A stretch of 64,000 nt of DNA from Flavobacteriales bacterium (lineage in GTDB: Bacteria > Bacteroidota > Bacteroidia > Flavobacteriales_D > Parvicellaceae), in the NCBI GenBank assembly GCA_018401455.1, contig JAGYKU010000002.1, forward strand, positions 1 through 64,000, written 5' to 3'. The position numbers and the translations under genes were made by a program. The notes under the pieces were generated by a model. It searched no databases. It saw only the letters and a list, made by a program, of their open reading frames with translations, and had not been told where the DNA came from. Positions 24,045 to 33,808 of the stretch are shown here, one piece after another (positions within the stretch are counted from its first letter, which is position 1; each line of letters starts with the position of its first letter).

Positions 24045-24950
24045 TTGGCAACAGTAAAAGATTGGCTGGCATCATTTAGGTTGAGAACACTTCCTTTGGC
24101 ATTGTCTTGTATTTTTGGCGGAAGTTTTTTGGCTTATGCTGGAAATCAATTGAACACCAATGTCTTAATTTGGGCTGTAATTACAACCATATTATTGCAA
24201 GTTCTTTCTAATATAGCCAACGATTACGGTGATGGAGTGAAAGGAACCGACAACGAAGATAGGGTAGGGCCAGTAAGAGCGATACAAAGCAAAGCCATTT
24301 CACCTCAAGCCATGAAAAAGGCAGTGATTATCAATGCCATTCTCGCTTTTGTGTCAGGAACTATACTTATTTATACCGCTTTAAAAGACGCTTCGCTCAC
24401 TTCTATTTTTGTTTTTTTAGGTCTGGGAGTATTTAGTATTCTGGCTGCAATCACTTATACTGTTGGCAAAAAAGCGTATGGCTACTCAGGTTTTGGAGAC
24501 GTTTTTGTGTTTCTCTTTTTTGGTCTCATCGGAGTTTTTGGGGTGTATTATTTACATACGCTACAATTAAGTATTCATGTGTTATGGATGGCTTTGTTTA
24601 CGGGGTTTTTAAGCACCGCAGTGTTGAATATGAACAATATGAGAGATATTGTAAACGACAAAAAAAGTCAAAAAAATACTTTAGTGGTAAAGTTAGGATT
24701 TGAAAAGTCCAAATGGTACCATACTTTTTTGATTTTAGGAGGTGTTGTTTCCCTTCAAATAGGCTTTACAGTTTGGGAACTGCCTTCCATTTTCTATATC
24801 GCTTTTATTCCTTCTTTTCTATTTTTGAAAAATGCTTTTTTTGTGCATACCAACAAAAAACCAGAATTACTAGACCCAGAATTGAAAAAATTGGCGTTAG
24901 GAACTTTTGCCACTATTTTATTATTATGGTTGGGTATTTGGGTGTATTGA
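24045..24950 (+). CDS. menA: 1,4-dihydroxy-2-naphthoate polyprenyltransferase
   Basis: A 301-residue UbiA-family membrane prenyltransferase making demethylmenaquinone from DHNA and a polyprenyl diphosphate. The two Asp-rich motifs are NDYGDGVKGTDNED (residues 59-72) and NMRDIVNDKKSQ. About nine transmembrane segments are visible. TTG start (TTGGCAACAGTAAAAG), 2 bp after the DUF4254 gene. The end GTFATILLLWLGIWVY is also found as a diverged relic at 25728-25814, see findings. Confidence 0.92.
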   Translation: MATVKDWLASFRLRTLPLALSCIFGGSFLAYAGNQLNTNVLIWAVITTILLQVLSNIANDYGDGVKGTDNEDRVGPVRAIQSKAISPQAMKKAVIINAILAFVSGTILIYTALKDASLTSIFVFLGLGVFSILAAITYTVGKKAYGYSGFGDVFVFLFFGLIGVFGVYYLHTLQLSIHVLWMALFTGFLSTAVLNMNNMRDIVNDKKSQKNTLVVKLGFEKSKWYHTFLILGGVVSLQIGFTVWELPSIFYIAFIPSFLFLKNAFFVHTNKKPELLDPELKKLALGTFATILLLWLGIWVY

Positions 24951-25092
24951 TTGATAAAAGGAATGTTCTATTCATTAATTGAAATTAATAGCGCTTTAGG
25001 TATTTATCTGTAATCAAATTTATTTTTTGTATAATTGCATTAAAGTAATGAGTTTATCTAGGAAATATTTTTTATTATTCTCAAAAAATACA

Positions 25093-25727
25093 ATGAAAGT
25101 GAAACCTTTTAAATTAAATCAATTATGTAGCGTAATGTTATTAATGTTAGTGCCACAAGTATTTTTTGGACAAGAGATTGGTATTCGAAGTGGCTATGAG
25201 TTAGCAGAAAAAAAGCAAGTTAGTAATTCCTTTGGTAGTGGTTTTTATGTGATGCATGATAACTTTTCAGAAAAAATGCATCTAATGATTGCTTTAGATT
25301 ATTTTAGAAAAGATAAGAAATTTTTAGAAAATGATTTAAGAACATCATTTTCCAAATACCGATTTTCAACTGGGGTGCTTTTTGCTGAATCTTTAAATAA
25401 AATTTTAGTATTAAAATAGGACCTTCTTTAAGTTACAACTTTTGGGGTGCCAACACACCAAGGAATAACATCTAGGTATTATCAAAGTTATAATGCTCAT
25501 GTCTTTGAATAGAAGCGATTACATGTTTTGAAGTAAGAAAAAAGTATTGATTCACCATTTCGTATTAACTTTATGTTCACTCCATCTTATTTGATTAATA
25601 TTAGTAGCAATATTGAGCCTCAATATAGTGAATGGAATAAGACCTGAATATAGTGACTATTTTTTCACATTTAATTTTCAAGCTTGGTTTAATATATAAA
25701 TTTAGGAAGAAAATTAAACGATTTTAA
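25093..25727 (+). pseudogene. Outer-membrane beta-barrel protein relic
   Basis: Signal peptide MKVKPFKLNQLCSVMLLMLV is intact and the frame stays open to 25419. Then the protein continues in other frames: FSIKIGPSLSYNFWGANTP at ~25401, FRINFMFTPSYLINISSN at ~25560 and a typical barrel end FKLGLIYKFRKK to a TAA at 25725-25727. At least three frame changes separate these pieces. The original was probably a ~210-residue outer-membrane barrel. Not functional as it stands. Confidence 0.7.
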
Positions 25728-25814
25728 ATATTACCTTGATATTCTGAAACTAAAAATTATCTCTAGGAACTTTCGCTACCATTCTTTGTTATGGGTTGGA
25801 ATTTGATGTATTGA
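25728..25814 (+). pseudogene. Diverged copy of the menA 3' end
   Basis: With one- or two-base corrections this reads LKKLSLGTFATILLLWVGIW and stops, like the end of the intact menA at 24950 (LKKLALGTFATILLLWLGIW). Many differences are at third codon positions (TTT/TTC, GCC/GCT, ACT/ACC), so it looks like the tail of an ortholog from a relative, not a recent duplication. Only about the last 25 codons remain. Confidence 0.65.
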
Positions 25815-25924
25815 GTCTGATTTGAAGACTTTTCTTTAAATCATTTTAAAAACTTGCAAAATACAATTTGGTCATGTCATTAGCTTGTTTAGTTTAGTCG
25901 ATTATATTACTAACTAATCGAAAA

Positions 25925-27215
25925 ATGAAAACAACCCAAAAGATTATTACTAACTGTAATTATGAACACATTAGGAATCACTCTTACGCTCAAAACACAT
26001 TGCCAACTTCCTTGGAAACGTAGGTTGGTACTATATCTCCTGAATCCAGTTTGATGTGAAAGGTTGCTCTAAATGGATACTGTTATAAGGAGAATCTCTT
26101 ATCAGTGAAAACCTGTTTATATGAGAGATAGTTTGACAATCGAAAGAACTTTGAAAATTGAAGAGAATATAGGTATACTTGGGGATGCAAATTTTCATAG
26201 TGATTTGAGAATTGATGATCGGTAAAGTTAAACAACTACGCTGGTCAAAATCTGAAGAAAATCCTTGTTTGTTAAAGACGATGGAAGTCTTGATGATGGA
26301 GAAAAGGACTAAAAGACTTAATTCAACTTGATGCATAGAGTAATAATGCAAATTTGGTATAGGTCAAGAAATAACATCTTTATGGAAATCAAACCCCTAA
26401 TATAAATTATGGTATATTATCAACTGGTATGATTGTCTGTACTGAGTTGGTATAGGAACCAATGCTCCTTTAGGTAATTTGGATGTTAGAGGTAATGCAT
26501 TTGTTGGAGCAGGACAAACAGCCAATGGGACGATGCTGGTAAACCAAAATGTGCCTAACAAAATGGATTGGATGTTTTTTTGACAAGTACTTCTGGCCTA
26601 CACTTACAGGAATAGGAATCAATACAGTTGTTGACAAAGATGGTAGAAAAAGCGTTGAATGTTCATAATGCGGAAAGTAATACAGATGTGTTTTTTCTGT
26701 ACAAGGTGATGGCAAAGTTACCATAAATGGTACAGCCCACATTCTTGGTGTAATCAAAAACCAATAATTTCAACAATGCTTGTGTGCTCTTTTACCCTCA
26801 GAGTGAACAATCTGATTTATTGTTTTTTGACACAAATAGTGAGTTAAGAGGAGTTTTAGGCATTATATAGAGAATGGAAAAAGTGTTTACACTTGGGATG
26901 ATGATAGAAGTGGAGGAAATTACAATCAATTAATGAAACTTTCGTCTGATGGCATTATACGCTCATGAAATTGTTGTCAAGACAGGTGCTTTTCCTGATT
27001 ATGTGTTTAAAGAAGATTATGAGTTAATGTCCCTTAACGATTTACGGAATTACATTTATTCAAATGGACATTTGCCAAATATACCTTCTGCAAAAGAAGG
27101 TAGAAGATGGAATGCCTCTAAAAGAAATGGTAATTTTGCAAATGGAAAAATTGAAGAGTTGACGTTGTATATTTTAGAATTACAGAAACAAATTAATGAG
27201 ATAAATAATGATTAA
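25925..27215 (+). pseudogene. Fibre-like secreted protein relic
   Basis: Start MKTTQKII with a broken signal region (LTVIMNTLGITLTL in another frame). Pieces typical of repetitive Bacteroidota surface or tail-fibre-like proteins follow in changing frames: VGIGTISPESSLDVKG, DSLTIERTLKIEENIGILGD, VGIGTNAPLGNLDVRGNAF, DVFSVQGDGKVTINGTA. The C-terminal part, AHEIVVKTGAFPDYVFKEDY ... NGHLPNIPSAKE ... KIEELTLYILELQKQINEI, is the conserved trimerising, chaperone-like end. The open frame at 26949-27215 is an accident: a pair of opposite frameshifts lies between IPSAKE and KIEELTLY. Clearly not functional. Confidence 0.8.
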
Positions 27216-27940
27216 AAGACTATATTTCATATTTACTTTTTTTAATAAACTTTACAAACAGTTTATATGGTTATCAAAGGGCTTTTTATCCAAACCTTGG
27301 ATAACTCCAAATGCTTGAATCAATAATAATGACTCTTTGCATCATAAGAGGAAAGTTGAAATAGAATCGAGTCTTATTTTTATTAGTAATAAAAATCGAC
27401 TTAACTCATTCAATGTTGGAGCAAGTTATAATTTTTTAAATATAAAAACATTTCAACCATATTTCGGAGTTGGTTTTTCAAAGCCTAAGAATAGTAAATA
27501 AAGGTTATGAATCAATGTCTGGAATTTAATGGTGGACCAGAAGATAATAAGAATGTGACAATTCATCAATATTCAATGGATTTTAAAATGGGAGGAAGGT
27601 ATAATATTAAAACGATCGTAATCAATTGTCGTTAAAATTTGGGTGTATTCCATAACCAGTATTAATTTCTCATAAGAATTATGAAAAGGCATGTTACCCT
27701 AGTTTTAAAGATAGTTTGTACTGCAAGAACTTGAGGGGAGAGTTATGTTTTTGGAAAGAAAGAGTCTGATGAACAGCCATTCTTAAACTTATGGCTTCTG
27801 TTGATTTATTGTTTGTTAAAAATAAATGTGGATTTACGTTGGGTATTGCTAAAATGGTTAATGATTATCAAAAGAAAATAAATAGTAATGTATTTAAAGG
27901 AGTTAATAGAGTTTCAATTGGTTTAATATATAGCATATGA
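27208..27940 (+). pseudogene. Second beta-barrel protein relic
   Basis: Begins MIKRLYFIFTFF (signal-like) and after frame changes shows VGASYNFLNIKTFQPYFGVG and, at the end, FSIGLIYSI to a TGA at 27938-27940. These are outer-membrane barrel strands. Several frame changes and stops interrupt it. The start overlaps the end of the preceding relic. Confidence 0.6.
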
Positions 27941-29307
27941 TGAAAGTTTTAATAGTTTTTTGACAATTCTTTAAATCATGAAAGTTTCAGTCAAGTAGAA
28001 TGTGGTACTAAAGTGTTAAATAAAAATCCTTTTATTAATAACGCATTTATTAACAAAAGTCATAACAACAATGCAAAAATTTTTTTGTTAAGTTTCATAT
28101 TGTAAGAAAATAATGGAAATGGAAAGAACATTGTTTCATATTCTGACTGTGAAATGGCTTTTGGAACTTCAAAATGTTTTCTTCTGTTAATATTTGCTTT
28201 ATTAAATTTAGGATTTGATTTTGTTGATAAATCAAAGTTTTACAATTTTAATAATAAGTTTAATGAATTGATTCTTTGGAAAATACTACAAGTAATGCAA
28301 TTGATATTTATATTGTTCCAAAGCATTCTAGTCAAGTAGGTTGGTAGGGGTAATGCAGGTTCTATAATTTCAAAAGCCTTTTAGTAATTACTTCATGATG
28401 CTTTAGATAATGGTTCAACTTTAGCCCATGAAGTTGGTCATTGTTTAGGTTTATAACACACTCACGAAACTTTTTTTGTGTTGAAGACATTAATGGAGCC
28501 TAATTGTAATTCATGTGGAGATTTAATTTGTGATACACCAGCCGATCCACTTGACATCAAATAATACATCAAATTGTATTTATAATGGAAGTGGTGGTTA
28601 TTCGCCTTAACAGAAAATGTTATGTCTTTATTCTGACCCTTCGTGCAGAATTAACTTTACTCATGGTCAAGGTGATTATATTATAAATACTATCTTACCT
28701 AATAGTCCTATTTTGCAGAGTTATCCAAGACCATATAATTACAATAACAAATAAAACTTATCCTTCAATATTGTTTTTTAATTCTCCATCAGTTTTTAAT
28801 TTTAATATACTTTCAGATGGGAAATATTCACAAGTCAGGTTTATATACATGAAAAATGCTGAGGTAGTTTATTTAGCAGGTAATCAAATTAACTTAAACC
28901 CTGGTTTTAGAGTTGTTGAAGGAGGTTATTTTAAAGTTTCAAAATAGGGAGAAACCTGTCCCGCTGATTTTACAAAATCTTTAACTAATTATCAAGCATT
29001 ATTTTCAAGAGTCTATAAGTGAGGAGTCTATAAGTGAATTGAAAGATAATTTTAATTTAAAGCCTAGGTTTAATATCATATATCCCAACCTAACTAATTC
29101 AATATTAAACATCGAAGTCTCAGAAGAATTCTTAGATGGCGAACTCAAAATCTATGATATACTCTTGGAAATCAAGTTTTGGATAGAAACTATAAAATCT
29201 AATAGATTTACTATAGACAAATTTTGCAAATCTAAGTGAAGGTGTATATACCATTTTCCTTTCAAAAGATGGATATTTCGGAAACGCAAAAAGTGGTAAA
29301 GCAATAG
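27940..29307 (+). pseudogene. M43-type metalloprotease relic with T9SS sorting domain
   Basis: Frame-corrected pieces show a pappalysin-like zinc protease: FHIVRKNNGNGKNIV, then AHEVGHCLGL-x-HTHE at ~28430, whose Tyr codon is TAA (a stop), then CDTPADP and VMSYSDPSCRINFTHGQGDY. QINLNPGFRVVEGG is the domain before the sorting domain. The sorting domain itself reads PNLTNSILNIEVSEEFLDGE ... LSEGVYTIFLSKDGYFGNAK and ends VVKQ at 29307. Multiple frameshifts and stops. An intact protease of this class lies at 58931. Confidence 0.82.
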
Positions 29308-29419
29308 AGGAAGATATAAGATTTTTTGAGGGGAGATGTTTGATGGAAAGGTGAAATTTGCATAGGAAATTGAAATAATTGCTACATTAGACGTAATACA
29401 TTGTACAAAAATACAGGTC

Positions 29420-29920
29420 TTAAAGTCTTTTGTCTTCCCAGTCTTTTATTATTATGGCTGATTTGGAAATAAATATCCCCATTGTGTTCTCGAGCATATT
29501 GTTGGAAAAACTCCAAAATACAACAGGCATTAACACCCAAATCAGCAAGGGAGTCCAAGATAAGTTTTGAGGTAATTTTAGATTTCGCCAAATACAAACG
29601 ATTAAAAATCCATTTGCAATCCAAGTAAACAAACTATAGATTCTTTCTGATAAAAAGGAACCCGAAAAAAGATGATGAAACCAACTTTCGAGATAAATAG
29701 CCAAAGGTGGATGCCCACGAAAAGGACCAATAATGGTATCGCTAAAACTCAAATCCCAAAAACTACCATAGCCTTCATATAAATTATTTGCAACAGCAGC
29801 GTAAATCACACCATCCATAAACATTCCTTCGGAAAATAAAGGATATGCCAAAGGAAGTAACCCAATACAAAAAACCAAGATTATTTTATAATCTAAAAAA
29901 CTTTTAAGAGAATTGTTCAA
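29420..29920 (-). pseudogene. Truncated GT39-like glycosyltransferase
   Basis: The first 166 residues of a membrane glycosyltransferase of the PMT/ArnT (GT39) type: MDGVIYAAVANNLYEG and GPFRGHPPLAIYLESWFHHL with the conserved acidic loop. Members of the family have around 450-550 residues. The similarity stops at NMLENTMGIF, followed by unrelated residues and a stop. The missing part is not found downstream, where the decay tract begins. So the gene was cut at ~29470 and is probably inactive. Confidence 0.7.
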
Positions 29921-29944
29921 TGAAATTAGTCTTTTTGAAACAAA

Positions 29945-30250
29945 TTATAGATTCAATTCCACAACTCTATCCACTGGAATAGAAACACCTTTTTTCAGTA
30001 CGATAAATTTATCGTCAGCGGCCCAAATGGTGGTACGAACTTCTTTCAAGCCTTCGGAATCTTCGAAAACAATTCTTATTTTTTGGTGATGAATACTTCC
30101 CAAAACCATTGAATCTCTCAGTTTTTTTCTCAAAATGCTAAGTTCGTCTTTGCTTCTGCTAAGAGGTTCTTTTGGAAAAATCAAAGAAGGAATTTCCTCT
30201 TTTTGTATCAATTTTGGAGTAGTCATTGCGATAGTAGATGTTGTGCTCAT
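29945..30250 (-). CDS. Small conserved protein, unknown
   Basis: A 101-residue soluble protein. Low-complexity start (MSTTSTIAMTTPK), a basic helix (KDELSILRKKLRDSM) and a beta part (HQKIRIVFEDSEGLKEVRTT, VDRVVELNL). It resembles short, uncharacterised flavobacterial proteins, but I cannot name a family. It lies between the truncated glycosyltransferase and tilS, in the same direction. Confidence 0.6.
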   Translation of the reverse strand: MSTTSTIAMTTPKLIQKEEIPSLIFPKEPLSRSKDELSILRKKLRDSMVLGSIHHQKIRIVFEDSEGLKEVRTTIWAADDKFIVLKKGVSIPVDRVVELNL

Positions 30251-30335
30251 AGTATAAGGTGTATTAGGTCATCTGAAAGGTTAAATCAGACTAAAAATTA
30301 AACAATAAGTTTTTTGGAAACATATATTATTACGT

Positions 30336-31649
30336 TTACTTTTTAAAAATAGTTTCAATTTTTAGAATATTTTTTGAAGAATTTTTAATTTTAAATGGGT
30401 TGCTTAAAGCACAATTAACAACCCAAAGAATTTTTTGATTAGAAATCAATACTTTAATATTTTTTTTGCGATGCAAAGGAATTTTTAAATCTGTGAGAAA
30501 ATCACTAATTTTTTTGCTCCCACTCATTCCAAGCGGTGAAAATTTATCTCCTTCTTTCCAATTTCTAATGATTAGAGGAAAAGAAATAGCATCTGCATCT
30601 ATATAAATACAACTCAAATTTTGAGTGAAAGTTTTCGGTTTTTCAGTTTTTTCAATTATTAAATCAAAAGTTTCAAAGGAATGAACTCCCAATTCTTTAA
30701 TCTCAACTTCTAGAAATTCGTTTTTTGAAATAGGAAAAACAATCAAATCATCTTGATGAGCCACCGCTCCAAATTTTTCATTCTCGATGGATTTTCCTGT
30801 TTGCGAAGATGAAATAATATCTTCCATTTGGTAAGAATTAAAATCATAAGATTCTAATATGAAAAACAAAAGTCTTTTATGTAAGTTTTTATAGTTTTTA
30901 ATGATACAATCTTCACCTTCAAAATAACAAACACTTTCTTTTTCTTTATATAAAGTGTTTTGCAAATATTCATAATCTAATTTTAGCTTAGAAATACTTT
31001 GTGTAATACCTTTTCCAAAGCCTACCAAAAGATTTTCTGCTAATGGCAAAAACTCATTTCTAATTAAGTTTCTTTGATAGTGATTTTGGTTATTGCTGGC
31101 GTCTTGACGGAAATTAATTTTATTGGTTTCTGCATATTCATCAATTTCATTTCTAGAAATGTACAACAAAGGTTTGAATCTACTGTTTTGCAAAATCACC
31201 ATACTTTTCAGACCCCTCAGTCCGCTTCCTCTTTTGAGGTTTTGAATGAATGTTTCCTTATTATCTTCCTCGTGATGTGCAGTAGTCATCCAATCAAGTT
31301 GATGCTCTTGAATGAGTTCTTCAAACCACGAATATCTCAAAATCCTTGCACCTTCTTGCGTGCTTACTTGTTGCTCTTTACAGAAAAGTGAGGTATCTAC
31401 TTTTTTGGTGAAATATGGAATTTTTAATTTTTCGCAAGTTTCAATGACTAATGCTTCATCAAGGTTGGAGTCGTTTGCTCTCAATTGGTAGTTCATGTGT
31501 GCGACCACAAAATTTACTTTAAGACGGAACAAAATATCCAGTAAAGCCATACTGTCTTTACCTCCACTTACTGCTAAAAGTAATTTTTTGGAGTGAATGT
31601 CTATTTTTTCTCTTTTGAGATTTTGGATTATTTGGTCTTCCAATGTCAT
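30336..31649 (-). CDS. tilS: tRNA(Ile)-lysidine synthetase
   Basis: A 437-residue TilS that converts C34 of the CAU-anticodon tRNA-Ile to lysidine, an essential step for AUA decoding. PP-loop SGGKDS at residues 28-33, AHMNYQLRANDSNLDE and TAHHEEDNKET are family motifs. The C-terminal tRNA-binding region has RNWKEGDKFSPLGMSGSKKI. The start overlaps the end of pabB by four bases, so they are co-transcribed. Confidence 0.93.
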   Translation of the reverse strand: MTLEDQIIQNLKREKIDIHSKKLLLAVSGGKDSMALLDILFRLKVNFVVAHMNYQLRANDSNLDEALVIETCEKLKIPYFTKKVDTSLFCKEQQVSTQEGARILRYSWFEELIQEHQLDWMTTAHHEEDNKETFIQNLKRGSGLRGLKSMVILQNSRFKPLLYISRNEIDEYAETNKINFRQDASNNQNHYQRNLIRNEFLPLAENLLVGFGKGITQSISKLKLDYEYLQNTLYKEKESVCYFEGEDCIIKNYKNLHKRLLFFILESYDFNSYQMEDIISSSQTGKSIENEKFGAVAHQDDLIVFPISKNEFLEVEIKELGVHSFETFDLIIEKTEKPKTFTQNLSCIYIDADAISFPLIIRNWKEGDKFSPLGMSGSKKISDFLTDLKIPLHRKKNIKVLISNQKILWVVNCALSNPFKIKNSSKNILKIETIFKK

Positions 31650-32845
31650 TCTGTAAGTGCTTTTATGAGGGCTTCTGCTTTGAGTAAAGTTTCTTCATAC
31701 TCTTGTTCTGGCAAAGATAAATCAGTAATGGCACCTCCTACAGAAAAAGAAATATTTTTTTGATTATCGTCATACAAAATTGTTCTGATAGCCACATTAA
31801 AATCAAAATCACCATTAGGAGCAAAGTAGCCAATAGCACCTGAATATAAACCTCTTTTTTGTTCTTCGTATCGTTCCATGAGATCCATAGCTCTAATTTT
31901 TGGCGCTCCCGTCATAGACCCCATAGGGAAAAGTGCTTTGATAATCTCAACAGAAGATATGTTCTCTACCTGAGCACTCACAGTAGAAATCATTTGATGA
32001 ATGTTTTTGAAAGTATATATTTTACAAAGTTCCTCCACTTCAACTGAAGAGGGTAGGGCAATTTTAGACAAATCATTTCTTACCAAATCTACAATCATGA
32101 TATTTTCACTTTTGTCTTTGGGATTATTTTGAAGAAACGCTATCAATTCGGCATCTTCTGTTGCGTTTTTACCTCTCTTTACGGTTCCTTTGATAGGTTG
32201 TGAAGTAACTTTACTACCTACTTTTTTTAAGAATCTTTCGGGACTTGCAGAGAGGATGAATTGGTGATTGATTTTTCCAAAAACCGAAAAAGGCGCTTTG
32301 GTATTTTCATTCAATTTTTGGTACAATCCTAATGGGTTGATTTCAATATTTTTAGCGTGATATTCATAGCAAAAATTGGCTTCGTAAATGTCACCCAGTT
32401 GAATATGATTTTTTATAGTATTAAGTTTTTCTAAATACTTTTCTTTTTCAAGATCTGTTTGAATTGCTTTTCTACTTATAGTTTTTGAAATTTGTTGGGA
32501 TTGAATTTCAATGTAAAGATTCTTCAGTGTTGCTTTATTTCCAAACAGAACTTCTAAATTCCCTTTAATGTCTATTTTTGCTAAATGCTGAGGAGCAAAA
32601 AAATAAGCTTCCGGAAAATCAATGCTTTTTGCGTTTTCTGAAGTTAAATTTTCTAAATCATTCTTCAAATCATATCCAAAATATCCGAAAATATATTGGT
32701 TTTGGTTTTCGTTAAGGAAGACTTCGATTTTATCAAATGCACCTAGTGTTTCATTGATGATTAATTCACTTTTACAACCTATTGCTAGCCAACTTTCTGA
32801 GGTTTGATTACCGTTAAGAAAAAAGATATGTGAGTGAGATGTCAA
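31646..32845 (-). CDS. pabB: Aminodeoxychorismate synthase component I
   Basis: A 399-residue chorismate-using enzyme of the TrpE/PabB family, for 4-aminobenzoate and folate synthesis. Conserved blocks are LGDIYEANFCYEY, FILSASPERFLKK, PIKGTVKRG, MIVDLVRNDL, and GSMTGAPKIRAMDLMERYE. The PIKGT motif with Lys favours PabB over TrpE. Aminodeoxychorismate lyase and glutaminase partner genes are not visible here. Coupled to tilS. Confidence 0.85.
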   Translation of the reverse strand: MTSHSHIFFLNGNQTSESWLAIGCKSELIINETLGAFDKIEVFLNENQNQYIFGYFGYDLKNDLENLTSENAKSIDFPEAYFFAPQHLAKIDIKGNLEVLFGNKATLKNLYIEIQSQQISKTISRKAIQTDLEKEKYLEKLNTIKNHIQLGDIYEANFCYEYHAKNIEINPLGLYQKLNENTKAPFSVFGKINHQFILSASPERFLKKVGSKVTSQPIKGTVKRGKNATEDAELIAFLQNNPKDKSENIMIVDLVRNDLSKIALPSSVEVEELCKIYTFKNIHQMISTVSAQVENISSVEIIKALFPMGSMTGAPKIRAMDLMERYEEQKRGLYSGAIGYFAPNGDFDFNVAIRTILYDDNQKNISFSVGGAITDLSLPEQEYEETLLKAEALIKALTE

Positions 32846-32860
32846 GGGTTGAAGAAAGTT

Positions 32861-33796
32861 TTAGTTTACAAAGTGCGCTATAATTTTCTTACAAAGATAG
32901 TCTCCCATTTTAAATTGCGCTTCATGCGTCCAACCTGCAATGTGAGGAGATAAAAGTACTTTGGGTGAGGCAGCTAATTTTTGGAAAATTGGATTTTGAA
33001 AAGCGTTTTCTTCAAAAGAAGAACTTTCAAACTCCAAAACATCAAGACAAGCACCTAATATTTTTCCTTTTTCGATACTTTCCAACACATCTTGTGTAAC
33101 TACCGATTTTCCTCTTGCGGTATTAATCAGATAAAAGGATTTTGCACATTTTTCGATAAAAACTTTGTTAATGTAATGGATGGTTTCTTCACTTTGCGGT
33201 AAGTGCAATGATATAAAGTCGCTTTGTTGTTGAAGTTCCGAAAGCTTTACTTCTTGAGCAAATTCATCTGAAAAATCTTTTAAATATTTATCGTAAGCCA
33301 TCACTTTAACGCCAAAACCGCTCAGTCTTTTTGCAACCGCTTTTCCCATATATCCGTAACCGATGATTCCAAAAGTTTTGCCCATCAATTCGTAACCTCG
33401 ATTTTCTTCTCTTTTCCAAATGCCATTTCTTACTTCTTCATCTGCTCTTTTCAAGTTGTTGAGCATCATCAAAATCATTCCTAAAGTATGTTCTGCAACG
33501 GCATCTCTATTTCCTTCGGGTGAGCGAAACACAGCGATGTTCTTTTGTTGAGCAAAATCTAAATCGATGTTTTCCAGTCCAGCACCAGGGCGACCAATAA
33601 ATTTGAGTTGTGTTGCTTTTTCGAGAAATACTTTATCGAGTTTGAATCTGCTTCTAATGATGATGCCGTCATACAAATGAATGATGTTTTCAATTTCACT
33701 TTGAGAAGTTTTGTAATGAAAATCTGTTGTCCATCCCAATTCTTGAAACGCTTGAGCTACACAATCGTGTACATTATCAATAAAAATAATTTTCAA
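32861..33796 (-). CDS. 2-hydroxyacid dehydrogenase (phosphoglycerate-dehydrogenase-like)
   Basis: A 311-residue NAD-dependent D-2-hydroxyacid dehydrogenase. The nucleotide loop is GIIGYGYMGKAVAKRL; the catalytic Arg lies in LINTARGKSVV, and Glu and His in the C-terminal part (LSPHIAGWTHE). Without the ACT domain of classic SerA. The substrate may be 3-phosphoglycerate or another hydroxyacid. It precedes pabB by 15 bp and is probably in its operon. Confidence 0.86.
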   Translation of the reverse strand: MKIIFIDNVHDCVAQAFQELGWTTDFHYKTSQSEIENIIHLYDGIIIRSRFKLDKVFLEKATQLKFIGRPGAGLENIDLDFAQQKNIAVFRSPEGNRDAVAEHTLGMILMMLNNLKRADEEVRNGIWKREENRGYELMGKTFGIIGYGYMGKAVAKRLSGFGVKVMAYDKYLKDFSDEFAQEVKLSELQQQSDFISLHLPQSEETIHYINKVFIEKCAKSFYLINTARGKSVVTQDVLESIEKGKILGACLDVLEFESSSFEENAFQNPIFQKLAASPKVLLSPHIAGWTHEAQFKMGDYLCKKIIAHFVN

Positions 33797-33808
33797 AATA
33801 ATGTAAGT

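Noticed and set aside
24713-24982. Second gene overlapping menA
   Set aside because: It is an aromatic-rich shadow of menA's membrane segments in another frame.
26949-27215. A real 88-residue gene
   Set aside because: Its middle is out of frame relative to the protein family; two compensating indels hold it open. It is part of the fibre-like relic.
32861-33796. Serine biosynthesis serA
   Set aside because: The fold fits, but there is no ACT or other regulatory domain and no serC neighbour, so I keep the general dehydrogenase name.
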